Origin: Paraburkholderia oxyphila NBRC 105797
GTDB lineage: Bacteria > Pseudomonadota > Gammaproteobacteria > Burkholderiales > Burkholderiaceae
Assembly: GCF_000685075.1 (NCBI RefSeq)
Contig: NZ_BAYD01000019.1
Location: 1 to 64,000, forward strand
DNA length: 64,000 nucleotides
Direction of reading: 5' to 3'
Both the position numbers and the translations under genes were made by a program. Below the pieces are notes generated by a model. It ran no database searches. It had not been told where the DNA came from and saw only the letters and a program-made list of their open reading frames with translations. Each line of letters begins with the position of its first letter. The first letter of the stretch is position 1. Of the stretch, positions 1 through 8,678 are shown piece by piece.

Positions 1-152
1 CGCTCGATCTGCTGTTCTATCCGACGCAGCAGATCACCGTGAAGGTCGAATATCGTCACGACTGGGCCACGCAGAAGGTGTTCCTGCGCGACGACGGCTC
101 GTACAGCAAGAGCAACGACCTGCTGGGCGCGCAGTTCATCTACTCGTTCTAA
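1..152 (+). CDS. C-terminal end of an outer-membrane protein (DUF3138-like), partial
   Basis: Only the last 49 codons are in the window; the gene begins upstream of base 1 and stops with TAA at 150-152. The visible peptide alternates polar and hydrophobic residues (for example ITVKVEYRHDW) and ends in ...QFIYSF. A terminal phenylalanine after a beta-strand is the usual signal for insertion by the BAM machinery, so an outer-membrane beta-barrel is likely. The tail resembles the DUF3138 proteins common in Burkholderia, but that family call is from memory of its C-terminus and is tentative. Confidence 0.5.
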   Translation, partial: LDLLFYPTQQITVKVEYRHDWATQKVFLRDDGSYSKSNDLLGAQFIYSF

Positions 153-212
153 CGGGTACGCCGCGGGCGGCGGGTTACACCCCGCCGCCCGCATTTTTTG
201 TACGCTCCCTCT

Positions 213-1505
213 ATGCTCAAATTCGCCAATCAGCCTCATGCGCCGTCGTGGTACGCGGCCACCGTCAACGACACGATTCACCACCCCGCCCTGCAAGGCA
301 CGCTGGATGCCGACGTCTGTGTGATCGGCGCGGGTCTCACTGGTGTTTCGGCGGCGCTCAATCTCGCCGAACGCGGCTATCGCGTCGCGCTCCTCGAGGC
401 GTCGAAAGTCGGATGGGCCGCGAGCGGGCGCAACGGCGGCCAGTTGATCGGCGGCTTCGCGTGCGGCATGGACACGTTCGCGCAATTCATGAACGAGGGC
501 GAGGTCAAGCAGATCTGGGCGATGGGCCTCGAAACGCTCGACATCGTGAAGTCGCGCGTGGCGCGGCACAAGATCGATTGCGCGCTCACGCCCGGCTACT
601 TCACCGCCGCGAACAAGCCGCGCGACGTGGACGAACTCAAGCGCTGGCGCGACGAAGCGACAAAGCGCTTCGGCTACGAGCGGTTCCGTTATGTCGATGG
701 CGCCGGCGTGGGCCACTATGTGAAATCGGCGCGCTATCCGGGCGGCCTCTACGACCCCGATAGCGGGCATCTGCATCCGCTCAACTACACGCTCGGCCTT
801 GCGCGCGCGGCGCGCGACGCGGGCGTGCAGATCTTCGAAAACAGCGCGGTCACGCGCATTCGCGACGAGCACGGCGGCCATACGATCGAGACGGCGCAGG
901 GCCAGGTGCGCGCGAAGTTCGTCGTGCTCGCGTGCAACACCTGGCTCGGCGCGCTTGCGCCGCAGCTCGCGCGCAAGATCATGCCGGTCGGCACCTATGT
1001 GATCGCGACCGAACCGCTCGGCGCCGCGCGCATGGCAACGCTGATGCCGGCGCAGGCCGCCGTCTGCGATAGCCGCTTCGTGCTCGACTACTTCCGCCCC
1101 GCGCCCGACACACGCCTCCTGTGGGGCGGCAAGGTGAGCTATTCGAAGCTGGCGCCGCGCAATTTGGGCGAGGCGATGCGCAACGACATGCTCAAGACGT
1201 TCCCGCAGCTCGCCGACGTGAAGGTCGAATACGCGTGGGGCGGCTTCGTCGACATCACGATGAACCGCGCACCGCACTTCGGCCGCCTCTCGCCCACCGT
1301 GTATTTCGCGCAGGGCTTTTCGGGGCACGGCGTGAACACCACGGGCCTCGCAGGCACGCTGATCGCCGACGCGATTCACGGCCAGGCCGCACGCTTCGAC
1401 CTGTTCGGAAAGATCCGCCACCGCGACTTCCCCGGCGGCGCTACACTGCGGACCCCGGCCCTCGTGCTCGCGATGGCCTGGTATCGAATGAAGGATCTGC
1501 TCTGA
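213..1505 (+). CDS. FAD-dependent oxidoreductase, PuuB-like (gamma-glutamylputrescine oxidase family), copy 1
   Basis: A 430-residue DAO-fold flavoenzyme. The N-terminal Rossmann motif is DVCVIGAGLTG (Gly39, 41, 44), followed by the ASGRNGGQL stretch typical of PuuB. The C-terminal FAD segment WGGFVD...FAQGFSGHGVNTTGLAG also matches PuuB. E. coli PuuB oxidises gamma-glutamylputrescine to the aldehyde with release of ammonia and H2O2; the substrate here is inferred. ATG 213 is preferred over an in-frame TTG at 198 because it leaves a PuuB-like N-terminus; neither has a good ribosome-binding site. The stop overlaps the start of the next, homologous gene by one base. No other putrescine genes are visible, so another amine substrate is possible. 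Confidence 0.85.
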   Translation: MLKFANQPHAPSWYAATVNDTIHHPALQGTLDADVCVIGAGLTGVSAALNLAERGYRVALLEASKVGWAASGRNGGQLIGGFACGMDTFAQFMNEGEVKQIWAMGLETLDIVKSRVARHKIDCALTPGYFTAANKPRDVDELKRWRDEATKRFGYERFRYVDGAGVGHYVKSARYPGGLYDPDSGHLHPLNYTLGLARAARDAGVQIFENSAVTRIRDEHGGHTIETAQGQVRAKFVVLACNTWLGALAPQLARKIMPVGTYVIATEPLGAARMATLMPAQAAVCDSRFVLDYFRPAPDTRLLWGGKVSYSKLAPRNLGEAMRNDMLKTFPQLADVKVEYAWGGFVDITMNRAPHFGRLSPTVYFAQGFSGHGVNTTGLAGTLIADAIHGQAARFDLFGKIRHRDFPGGATLRTPALVLAMAWYRMKDLL

Positions 1506-2809
1506 TGACACTCGACCTCGACGCCCAGGCGGACGTGCTCGCCCGCCACTCGTACTACGAAGCCACTGCCACGCGCCCCGCCGACGACGACCCCGTGCTC
1601 GAGGGCGCGATCGAGGCCGACGTGTGCGTGATCGGCGCGGGCTTCGCGGGCCTCTCGGTGGCGCTGGAGTGCCGCGCACGCGGGCTCTCGGTCGTGGTGC
1701 TCGACGCGCACCGGCCCGGCTGGGGCGCGTCCGGGCGCAATGGCGGACAGACGCTCGTGGGCTTCGCCAAAGACGAGGTGCTCGAAAAGCAGCTTGGCGA
1801 GCAGGGCATCCGCGCGGCGTGGGCGCTGTCCATCGAGGGCGTGGCCCTGGTGCGCGAGCGCATCGCGCGCTACGGCATCGCGTGCGATTTCACGCCGGGC
1901 TACATGACGGTCGCGACAAAACCGAAGCGCGTGCCCGACCTGCGTGCATGGATGGACGCCGCGCGCACGCGCTGGGGCTACGACAAGCTCGAATGGCTCG
2001 ACACGGATGCCACGCGCGCACGTGTGAATTCGCAGCGCTATCTGGCGGGCGTCTACGATCCCGTCTCGGGGCACCTGCATCCGCTCAAATACTGTCTGGG
2101 TCTGGCCGATGCCGCGCGCAAGGAAGGCGCTCAGCTCTTCGCGCACTCGCGCGCGCTCGACGTGGTGCGCGGCGCGCGGCCGGTCGTGAAAACCGCGCGC
2201 GGCGAGGTGCGCTGCCGCTTCGCGGTGTCGTGCTGCAACGCCGCGCCGGGCGGCGTGCTGCCTGCGCCCGTGGCCGCGCGCATCGCGCCCATTGCCTCGT
2301 ACATTATCGCAACCGAGCCGCTCGGACGCGCGCGCGCCGATGCGCTGATTCCCGGTCGCGCAGCCATTTGCGACAACAATTTCTTTCTCGACTACTTCCG
2401 CCTTTCCGCTGACGACCGCCTGCTGTTCGGCGGCCGCGCCGATTCGACGGGTGCCGCGCCCACGCAGCTCACCGAGGCCATGAAGCAGCGCATGACCGGC
2501 GTGTTTCCGCAGCTAGAAGGCGTAAGCGTGGAATACGCGTGGGGCGGCTTCGTGGACGTCACGCGCAATCGCGCGCCCGACTTCGGCGCCGTCGATCCGA
2601 ACTATTACTACGTGCAGGGCTTTTCGGGGCACGGCGTGGCGCTCACGGGCATTGCCGGGCGTGTGGTCGCGCAGGCCATTGCCGGCGAGCGAGCGTCGTT
2701 CGAGCTGTTTTCGCGCGTACGTCATGCGCGTTTCCCGGGCGGGCCCGCATGGCGCAGGCCCGCACTCGAGATCGGCATGATGTATCACCGGGTGATGGAG
2801 ATGTTCTGA
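1505..2809 (+). CDS. FAD-dependent oxidoreductase, PuuB-like, copy 2
   Basis: A 434-residue paralogue of the preceding protein, clearly alignable from end to end: DVCVIGAGFAGLS near residue 41, GASGRNGGQTLVG, and YVQGFSGHGVALTGIAG near the C-terminus. It starts at the ATG inside the TGATG junction at 1503-1507, so translation is probably coupled to copy 1. It is predicted to be a cytosolic flavin amine oxidase. The two copies are diverged enough to differ in substrate. It ends 28 bases before a convergent gene. Confidence 0.85.
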   Translation: MTLDLDAQADVLARHSYYEATATRPADDDPVLEGAIEADVCVIGAGFAGLSVALECRARGLSVVVLDAHRPGWGASGRNGGQTLVGFAKDEVLEKQLGEQGIRAAWALSIEGVALVRERIARYGIACDFTPGYMTVATKPKRVPDLRAWMDAARTRWGYDKLEWLDTDATRARVNSQRYLAGVYDPVSGHLHPLKYCLGLADAARKEGAQLFAHSRALDVVRGARPVVKTARGEVRCRFAVSCCNAAPGGVLPAPVAARIAPIASYIIATEPLGRARADALIPGRAAICDNNFFLDYFRLSADDRLLFGGRADSTGAAPTQLTEAMKQRMTGVFPQLEGVSVEYAWGGFVDVTRNRAPDFGAVDPNYYYVQGFSGHGVALTGIAGRVVAQAIAGERASFELFSRVRHARFPGGPAWRRPALEIGMMYHRVMEMF

Positions 2810-2837
2810 AGGACGCCCCCCCCACATTCACTGAGAA

Positions 2838-3191
2838 TCACGGCACCTGGGCATCAAATTTTCGGGAGACCAGATACACGTCCACGTCACTCATCGAACA
2901 TTCCTGTGATGAAGCATTGTTTACGGTCATGACGTGAAACTCTTCGCCCGCCTTTGCATGAAGCACGATATCGAAAACTTGCCTATAGAGGTCCTTCCCG
3001 ATCTTCTGAATAGCAACTGGGATCGCCTTTGTCTTCGATTCGTCCAACTGGGTAATTTTCACGATACCGGCATTCTGCAATTTGACCTCAGCGACATTGG
3101 TCGGCCAACTTGCGCAGGGTAGTCCGGTGGGTAGCCCGGCAAAGCACGCTCCGGGTAGAGCCAGAAAAACTGCAAGGAGCTTTCGCATCAT
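2838..3191 (-). CDS. Small exported protein of unknown function
   Basis: A 117-residue protein with a short basic start (MMRKLL), a hydrophobic run and an Ala-x-Ala-like cleavage region near CFAG, so it is probably periplasmic. The mature part has about 98 residues with two cysteines (LPCASWP and SSQECSM) that could form a disulfide. It is rich in short alternating strands (VHVMT-like segments, DVDVYLVSRKF), suggesting a beta-sandwich. The gene is visibly richer in A/T than its neighbours, a sign of recent acquisition. I do not recognise the family. It lies between the PuuB pair and the MocR regulator and is convergent with the former. Confidence 0.65.
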   Translation of the reverse strand: MMRKLLAVFLALPGACFAGLPTGLPCASWPTNVAEVKLQNAGIVKITQLDESKTKAIPVAIQKIGKDLYRQVFDIVLHAKAGEEFHVMTVNNASSQECSMSDVDVYLVSRKFDAQVP

Positions 3192-3370
3192 TGAACAACC
3201 TTTAGAATATGATCGCCGCTGCCCCAGATTTGGCTGCGAACCGCAATTCGTTCAATGATGCAACCATTGGACGCTTGACCGGGGTGTGCAGTGCTGTCAC
3301 CGTGAATCAGGAAGCCGCCGCGCGAAACCTCGCCGCGTTCGAATCGAAAGACAGGGGAGTCCCTTGTCCG

Positions 3371-4843
3371 CTAAAGCAGCGACCGCAACACCCCCGCCAG
3401 CGTCGCCATGAGCGCATCCGACGCCTCCGGAGTAGCCTCCGCATAGCCGAGCAGAAAGCCGTTGTATCGCACTGGCTCCCACCCATCCGGGCCATCAAGG
3501 CAAAACGCGCTGAGCGGCGAAAGCGCGAGGCCATGCGCGCGCGCTGCCTCGCTCACGTTCACGTCGGCAAGCGGCGCGTCCAGGCGCACGCTCAGGTGCA
3601 TGCCACCCGCGTCGGCGGACACCGTGATGAGCCCCGCCAGATGCTTCTCGATTGCAGCCACGAGCCCATCGCGGCGCGCTTCGTAGAGCTTGCGCATGCG
3701 GCGTAGATGCCGCGCATAGCGCCCGCTTTCGATGAAGTCCGCCAGCGCCGCCTGCTCGGCCACGCGGCCCTGACGCATGAGCGTGCGATGCGCCGTCGCC
3801 ACCTGCGCCGCCACCTGGCGCGGCACGACCATGAAGCCGATGCGCAGCGCCGGAAAGAGCGTCTTGCTGAAGGTGCCGAGGTAGATCACGGGCGTATCGT
3901 CCGCGAGGCCCTGGATCGATGGCAGCGGTGGGCCGTCGTGGCGCAGCTCGCTGTCGTAATCGTCTTCGATGATCCACGCGCCGCACGCGCGTGCATGCTC
4001 GATCAGCGCGAGCCGCCGCTCCAGGCTCAGCACGCAGCCGAGCGGATATTGATGCGAGGGCGTGAGATACACGAGACGCGGGGGCGCCTCGCGCCAGTCC
4101 TCCTCGCGCGCGGCCATGCCCGCCGCATCCACGGGCACCGGCACGAGCGTTAGCCCGGCAGTCAGCATCGTCACGCGCGCGCCCATGTAGCCGGGGTTCT
4201 CGATCCAGACGCGCTCGCCCGCGTCCGCGAAGAAGCGCGCGCAAAGATCGAGGCTCGTTTGCGTGCCGTCCGTGATGAACACCTGGTCGGGCTGGCAGCG
4301 CACGCCGCGCGAGACGCGCACGTATTGCGCGATGGCATGGCGCAACGCCGGCAGGCCCGCGCTGTCGCCATAGCCCAATTCGCTCGCGTCCACCTCGCGC
4401 ATGGCGCGCTCCACCGCCGTGCGCCACTGCGCGAGCGGAAAGGCATCGAGCGCGGGCGTGCCGGGCCGCAGCGCCGTTGCCGCGTCGCCCGACGCGCGGC
4501 GTGGCGGCAGCTCGCGCACGCGGCGCGAGAGCAGACGCCTGGTGTCGTCGCGCGGCTCCGCGCGCGCGGCTGGCTGCGCAGCGGCAGGCTTCACGTGGTT
4601 GACGATGGAGCCATGGCGCGTGGCCGTGACGAAGCCCTCCTCCACGAGCCGCTCATACGCGTAGAGCACCGAATTGCGCGCGATGCCCAGCTCCTCGGCC
4701 AGCGTGCGGCTCGAAGCGAGGCGCGTGCCGCACACGATATCGCCGTCGAGAATTGCGCGGCGCAGGCTCTCGTAGAGCAAGTCCTGTTGCGTGAGCCGTC
4801 GCGACGCGCTCGCGCGCGCACGGCGCTCGTAAGCCGCCATCAT
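3371..4843 (-). CDS. MocR/PdxR-type transcriptional regulator (GntR HTH fused to aminotransferase fold)
   Basis: About 490 residues. An N-terminal winged helix of the GntR family (LYESLRRAILDGDIVCGTRLASSRTLAEELGIARNSV in pieces) is followed by a linker and a fold-type I aminotransferase domain with the PLP-binding lysine motif TFSKTLFPALRIG and the IIEDDYDSELR motif. Such proteins sense PLP or a PLP adduct and control nearby genes. ATG 4843 is used; an in-frame TTG at 4858 is the alternative. A perfect 10-base inverted repeat lies just upstream, between this gene and the divergent small membrane protein and GNAT genes, which are its likely targets. Whether it controls vitamin B6 genes or an amine pathway cannot be told from the sequence. 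Confidence 0.88.
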   Translation of the reverse strand: MMAAYERRARASASRRLTQQDLLYESLRRAILDGDIVCGTRLASSRTLAEELGIARNSVLYAYERLVEEGFVTATRHGSIVNHVKPAAAQPAARAEPRDDTRRLLSRRVRELPPRRASGDAATALRPGTPALDAFPLAQWRTAVERAMREVDASELGYGDSAGLPALRHAIAQYVRVSRGVRCQPDQVFITDGTQTSLDLCARFFADAGERVWIENPGYMGARVTMLTAGLTLVPVPVDAAGMAAREEDWREAPPRLVYLTPSHQYPLGCVLSLERRLALIEHARACGAWIIEDDYDSELRHDGPPLPSIQGLADDTPVIYLGTFSKTLFPALRIGFMVVPRQVAAQVATAHRTLMRQGRVAEQAALADFIESGRYARHLRRMRKLYEARRDGLVAAIEKHLAGLITVSADAGGMHLSVRLDAPLADVNVSEAARAHGLALSPLSAFCLDGPDGWEPVRYNGFLLGYAEATPEASDALMATLAGVLRSLL

Positions 4844-4872
4844 CAGCGCGTAGTCCAATCTCGTGGCTCCAT

Positions 4873-4913
4873 GTTTTGTGGCTTGAGTGGGACTAACAAT
4901 GGTGCCACAAAAC
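4873..4913. promoter_or_regulatory. Perfect inverted repeat between the MocR-type regulator and the divergent genes
   Basis: GTTTTGTGGC at 4873-4882 is mirrored by GCCACAAAAC at 4904-4913, with a 21-base spacer. The two arm centres are 31 bases apart, close to three helical turns, as expected for two operator halves on one face of DNA. It lies 30 bases from the regulator's start and 37 from the divergent small gene. An autoregulatory operator is the simplest reading; this is inference. Confidence 0.5.
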
Positions 4914-4949
4914 GCTTACGCTGACGCCTGTCTTCGAGTGGAGAATGAC

Positions 4950-5207
4950 ATGGAGATCACGCGGACCGCCTCGCACCGCGCGCGAACCGCGCCTGGCCGG
5001 CGTTACGCCGGCGCGCGCACTGCATGCGTGATCGTCATCGCGTTCGTGCTTGCGGCGCTGGCGTACTGGCGTGCGGACCCGGCTGCGCTCGCGCGCGACG
5101 CGTACCGCGCCTGTGCGGGCGATGCCGCGAGCGCCTTGCACGCGCAGGATGCAAGGCGCCGCGAGCAGGCACTCGAGACACTGACCGATTGTGCGGCAAA
5201 GCGTTGA
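4950..5207 (+). CDS. Small single-helix membrane protein, unknown
   Basis: An 85-residue protein starting at an ATG preceded by GGAGAA at a suitable distance. A basic N-terminus (RTASHRARTAPGRR) precedes one hydrophobic helix (ACVIVIAFVLAALAYW), then a polar C-terminal part with two cysteines (YRACAGD and TDCAAKR). The positive-inside rule predicts the N-terminus in the cytoplasm. It lies between the regulator's operator and the GNAT gene and is probably co-transcribed with the latter. No family recognised. Confidence 0.55.
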   Translation: MEITRTASHRARTAPGRRYAGARTACVIVIAFVLAALAYWRADPAALARDAYRACAGDAASALHAQDARRREQALETLTDCAAKR

Positions 5208-5257
5208 CGCCAGGGCGTCGGCGCCGATGCGAACCTACGAACCCAAGGAGAACGAAT

Positions 5258-5719
5258 TTGAGCCCGACGATCCACGTACGCCCCGTCACGCCCGCGGACT
5301 ACGACGCATGGCGCCCGCTCTGGGACGGCTATAACCGCTTCTATGGCCGCTTCGGCCCGACCGCGCTGCCCGAGGCGCTCACGCAGACCACCTGGACGCG
5401 CTTCTTCGACGGCTACGAACCCATGCATGCCTTCCTCGCGCTGCAAGGCGAGCGCGTCGTCGGCCTCGTGCACTTCCTCTATCACCGCAGCACCACGCTC
5501 GACGGCCCGATCTGCTATTTGCAGGATCTCTTCACGAGCGAGGACGCGCGCGGCAAGGGCGTGGGCCGCGCGCTGATCGAAGCGGTCTATGCGCACGCGA
5601 AGGCTGCGAACTCGGAGCGCGTCTACTGGCACACGCACGAGACGAATCACACGGCCATGCGCCTTTATGACGGCGTCGCCGAGAAGCCGGGCTTCGTCAT
5701 GTACCGCAAGAACGTGTGA
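5258..5719 (+). CDS. GNAT-family N-acetyltransferase
   Basis: A 153-residue GNAT protein. The acetyl-CoA pyrophosphate loop is visible as SEDARGKGVGRALI (R/Q-x-x-G-x-G/A pattern), after the strand YLQDLFT, and the C-terminal TNHTAMRLYD matches motif B. The start is a TTG at 5258, chosen because AAGGAG lies seven bases upstream at 5245-5250 and no ATG fits the family start. The substrate is unknown. It follows the small membrane protein and faces the MocR-type regulator, which may control it. Confidence 0.85.
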   Translation: MSPTIHVRPVTPADYDAWRPLWDGYNRFYGRFGPTALPEALTQTTWTRFFDGYEPMHAFLALQGERVVGLVHFLYHRSTTLDGPICYLQDLFTSEDARGKGVGRALIEAVYAHAKAANSERVYWHTHETNHTAMRLYDGVAEKPGFVMYRKNV

Positions 5720-5744
5720 GGCCCAGGCAGCCTCAAGCGCGCCC

Positions 5745-6326
5745 TCATCGCAGGTCGCTCAGGAGCGACTCGCGCACCTCGCCGTCGATGATCTGGTCCG
5801 GCACGCGATAGTTCGGATGATCGCAGCCGATCGTGAGCGCCGCGCCCTCGCGCAGGCGCTTTTTCATTTCCGGCGTGAGTTCGAAGCGCACGAAGTGCAC
5901 GGCCGAGGTCTTCTCCGCATTGTCGCGCTCGAGGTCCTCGTCGGCGATCGCGTAGACGGGTGGCTCGCCGCCCACCTGCAGGAATACGCGGTCCTCGATG
6001 CCAATGAGCCGCCCCAGCGCCGCGCGCCGCTCGATTTCGTTTTCGTACTCGATCTGCAGGGTCGCCTTCAGGTTGCTGCCTTCCGGCACGAGCGGCAGAT
6101 AGGCGTCGAGCTCGCCCTGGATGCCCTCTTCGTCGAAGATCTTCTCGATGTGCAGCATCTCCTGGATCTGATAGCGGATCGTCGCTTCGTCCTCGAAGAG
6201 AAAAGTCAGGTGATTGCCCAGCGCCACGGCGCGGCGCTTCTTGTGCTCGATGATGCGGTTGCGCATCTCGGTGCGCTGCTTTGCATAGGCTTCCAGCGAG
6301 AGCAGCGAGTTTCTTGCGATCGTCAT
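5745..6326 (-). CDS. DUF3501 family protein
   Basis: A 193-residue cytosolic protein matching the DUF3501 family, with AYAKQRTEMRNRIIEHKK near the N-terminus, FEDEATIRYQIQEML, and SAVHFVRFELTPEM later. ATG 6326 is chosen because the family starts a few residues before SLLSLEAYAK; longer in-frame starts are less likely. It is the last gene of a three-gene operon after the rubrerythrin and the Fe-S protein. That trio recurs in proteobacteria and is thought to deal with peroxide or oxidative stress. The molecular role of DUF3501 is not known to me. Confidence 0.85.
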   Translation of the reverse strand: MTIARNSLLSLEAYAKQRTEMRNRIIEHKKRRAVALGNHLTFLFEDEATIRYQIQEMLHIEKIFDEEGIQGELDAYLPLVPEGSNLKATLQIEYENEIERRAALGRLIGIEDRVFLQVGGEPPVYAIADEDLERDNAEKTSAVHFVRFELTPEMKKRLREGAALTIGCDHPNYRVPDQIIDGEVRESLLSDLR

Positions 6327-6411
6327 CAAGTGTGCCTCATGCGTGAAAACGGCGGCGTGAACATTTCGGCCCGGCCCAATACGCCGGAGCCAATTTATGG
6401 GGTTATCCTCA

Positions 6412-7761
6412 TCAAATTCCGTAAGCGCGGCGCAGCAGCGTGAGCGGATGCGCAAGCGGCGGGCCGCCCTGCGCTTTGCCGAGCTTGTTCTCTTCGATGC
6501 CCTGCTCGATGTGATGTCCCGCGAGCTGGCAATCCGAGGAGATGAAATCGGGCTCGCCCTGCGCCATCTGCTTGAACACGGGCGTGCCGATCTTCATCGC
6601 CATCGCGTGAAACTCCTTCTTCACGCCGAACGTGCCCGCGTGCCCGGAGCAGCGCTCCACCACGTTGACCTTGGTTCCGGGCACGAGCGAGAGCAGGTCG
6701 GAGGTCTTGCGGCCAATGTTCTGCACGCGCGCGTGGCACGGCACGTGATACGAGACGTTGCCGAGCGGCGTGCGGAAATCGGTTTTGAGCAGGCCGTCGC
6801 GATTGCGCGCCACGAAGTACTCGAACGGGTCCCAGAACGCTTCGCTCACGGCGCGCGTGTCGGCGTCGTCGGGAAACATCAGCGGCAGCTCGTGCTTGTA
6901 CATCAGCACGCAGCTCGGCACCGCGCCAAGCAGCGCGTAGCCCTCGCGCGCGTACTGCGCGAGCACCGGCATGTTCGCGGCCTGTTTCTTCGCCACGCCC
7001 TCCAGGTTGCCCTGCTCGAGCAGCGGCATGCCGCAGCACGCCTCGCTCTTCACCAGCACGTAGGGAATGGCGTTGTGATCGAGCACCGCGAGCAGATCGT
7101 GGCCGATGCCCGGCTCGTTGAAGTTCACATAGCAGGTGGCGTAGATCGCGACCTTGCCCGGCGTGCGCTCGCCGTCACGCACCTCGCTGGCCGTGGCCTT
7201 GCGCGCCGCGCTGCGGAACTTGCGCGTGGCGAACGACGGTAGCCAAGCGTGGCGGTCCACGCCCAGCGCATCTTCCATCACGGCGCGCATCGCCTTCGTG
7301 CCGTTCACGGCGTTGACGGTTTGCGTAACCACGGGAATGCCCGCGAGATGGCCGAGCGCGTCGGTGTTCGAGAGCACGCGGTCGCGCAGCTGCACCTCGC
7401 CGTTGCGGTAGTGAATGGCCTTCGCGCGCAGCATCAGGTGCGGGAAATCCACGTTCCACGGATGCGGCGGCACATAGGGACACTTCGTCATGTAGCAGAG
7501 GTCGCACAGATAGCACTGGTCGACCACTTTCGGAAATTGGGCCTTGTCGACGTCGTGGGCTTCGCCGCTATCGGTTTCGTCGACGAGATCGAACAGCGCG
7601 GGAAACGCACCGCACAGCGAAACGCATCGCCGGCAGCCCGCGCAGATGTCGAATACGCGGGCGAGCTCGGTATCGAGCTGCGCCTGGTCGTAGAACGCGT
7701 CGGATCGCCAGTCGAGCGGGTGGCGAGTCGGCGCTTCGAGACTGCCTTCCTTGTGGGGCAT
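6412..7761 (-). CDS. Heterodisulfide-reductase-related Fe-S binding protein (HdrD/GlpC-like)
   Basis: A 449-residue protein. Two ferredoxin-type cysteine clusters lie at the N-terminus: CAGCRRCVSLCG and CYLCDLCYMTKCPYVPP, each suited to a [4Fe-4S] centre. The C-terminal half carries CCG-type motifs (SEACCGMPLLEQG and VERCSGHAGTFG), as in HdrB/HdrD and GlpC. It has no flavin domain, so it probably relays electrons between a partner dehydrogenase and the rubrerythrin encoded just upstream. It is the middle gene of the rubrerythrin / Fe-S / DUF3501 operon. The direct electron donor is unknown. Confidence 0.88.
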   Translation of the reverse strand: MPHKEGSLEAPTRHPLDWRSDAFYDQAQLDTELARVFDICAGCRRCVSLCGAFPALFDLVDETDSGEAHDVDKAQFPKVVDQCYLCDLCYMTKCPYVPPHPWNVDFPHLMLRAKAIHYRNGEVQLRDRVLSNTDALGHLAGIPVVTQTVNAVNGTKAMRAVMEDALGVDRHAWLPSFATRKFRSAARKATASEVRDGERTPGKVAIYATCYVNFNEPGIGHDLLAVLDHNAIPYVLVKSEACCGMPLLEQGNLEGVAKKQAANMPVLAQYAREGYALLGAVPSCVLMYKHELPLMFPDDADTRAVSEAFWDPFEYFVARNRDGLLKTDFRTPLGNVSYHVPCHARVQNIGRKTSDLLSLVPGTKVNVVERCSGHAGTFGVKKEFHAMAMKIGTPVFKQMAQGEPDFISSDCQLAGHHIEQGIEENKLGKAQGGPPLAHPLTLLRRAYGI

Positions 7762-7902
7762 GACGTCTCCAGTTCTAGTTGTTTCTTCTGGTTATAAGGG
7801 AGCGTTCGCGCGGCGACACGCACGAGCGCACGCGCGCGGGCGCATCCGCGCGCGGCGTGCAGGCGCTGCGCGAACGCGCGCGCAGGCCGTATGCGGCCGG
7901 CC

Positions 7903-8325
7903 CTAGTCGGCCAGCACTTCCAGCGCCTTCGTATAGCGGTTCGCGTGGCTGCGCTCGGCCTTCGCGAGCGTCTCGAACCAGTTGGCGATTTCGTCGAAGC
8001 CTTCGTCGCGCGCGACTTTGGCCATGCCCGGGTACATATCGGTGTATTCGTGCGTTTCGCCCGCGATCGCCGACTGCAGGTTCAGGCGCGAGCTGCCGAA
8101 GGGCAGGCCCGTGGCCGGGTCGCCGACGGCTTCCAGATACTCGAGGTGGCCGTGCGCGTGGCCGGTTTCGCCTTCGGCGGTCGAGCGGAACAGCGCGGCG
8201 ACGTCGTTCTGGCCTTCCACGTCGGCCTTGGCCGCGAAATAGAGGTAGCGGCGGTTCGCCTGCGATTCGCCTGCGAAGGCGTCCTTGAGATTTTGTTCCG
8301 TCTTCGAGCCTTTGAGCTGTGCCAT
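7903..8325 (-). CDS. Rubrerythrin family diiron protein without rubredoxin domain
   Basis: A 140-residue ferritin-like four-helix protein. The iron-ligand motifs are visible as the ExxxxxRxxxF pattern AFAGESQANRRYLYFAAKA, AEGETGHAHGHLEYL, and later IAGETHEYTDMY and AKAERSHANRY. The C-terminal rubredoxin domain of classical rubrerythrin is absent, so electrons must come from another protein, plausibly the Fe-S product of the next gene. The likely role is reduction of peroxide. The ATG at 8325 is preceded by GGAGG. It is the first gene of the operon. Confidence 0.92.
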   Translation of the reverse strand: MAQLKGSKTEQNLKDAFAGESQANRRYLYFAAKADVEGQNDVAALFRSTAEGETGHAHGHLEYLEAVGDPATGLPFGSSRLNLQSAIAGETHEYTDMYPGMAKVARDEGFDEIANWFETLAKAERSHANRYTKALEVLAD

Positions 8326-8678
8326 CTATGCCTCCTTCAATCTTCCGGATTTGGGGGGACGCGGCGCTGCGCATCTTCGTGCGGTGCAGCAGGACACGAG
8401 TGCGGACTACGCCGCTCTATCAATCTAGGAAATGTCCTTTGCGTTCCCAATTGTGATTTTCAATCCCGCCGATAGCCCGTCGACTAACCGGCCGGTCGGC
8501 CGCGGGGCGACGCCATGCCGCACGCGCGGGAACCCTTATGTGGCCAGCGCATACAGAGAGCCTGTCTCAATATAAGAATTAACGCCTTGAACCCAGTTCC
8601 ATACGTCCTACACTAATACTTCGGCCAGATTCGCGCGCCCCGCCCGACGCGCCCATTCGAAGCCCTTTCGGAGCTCAC
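8326..8678. other. Intergenic region between divergent rubrerythrin operon and DUF3564 gene
   Basis: About 350 bases with no convincing coding sequence. It must hold the promoters of both divergent units. The right half (about 8560-8625) is AT-richer. I see no clear operator or RNA structure. Confidence 0.5.
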
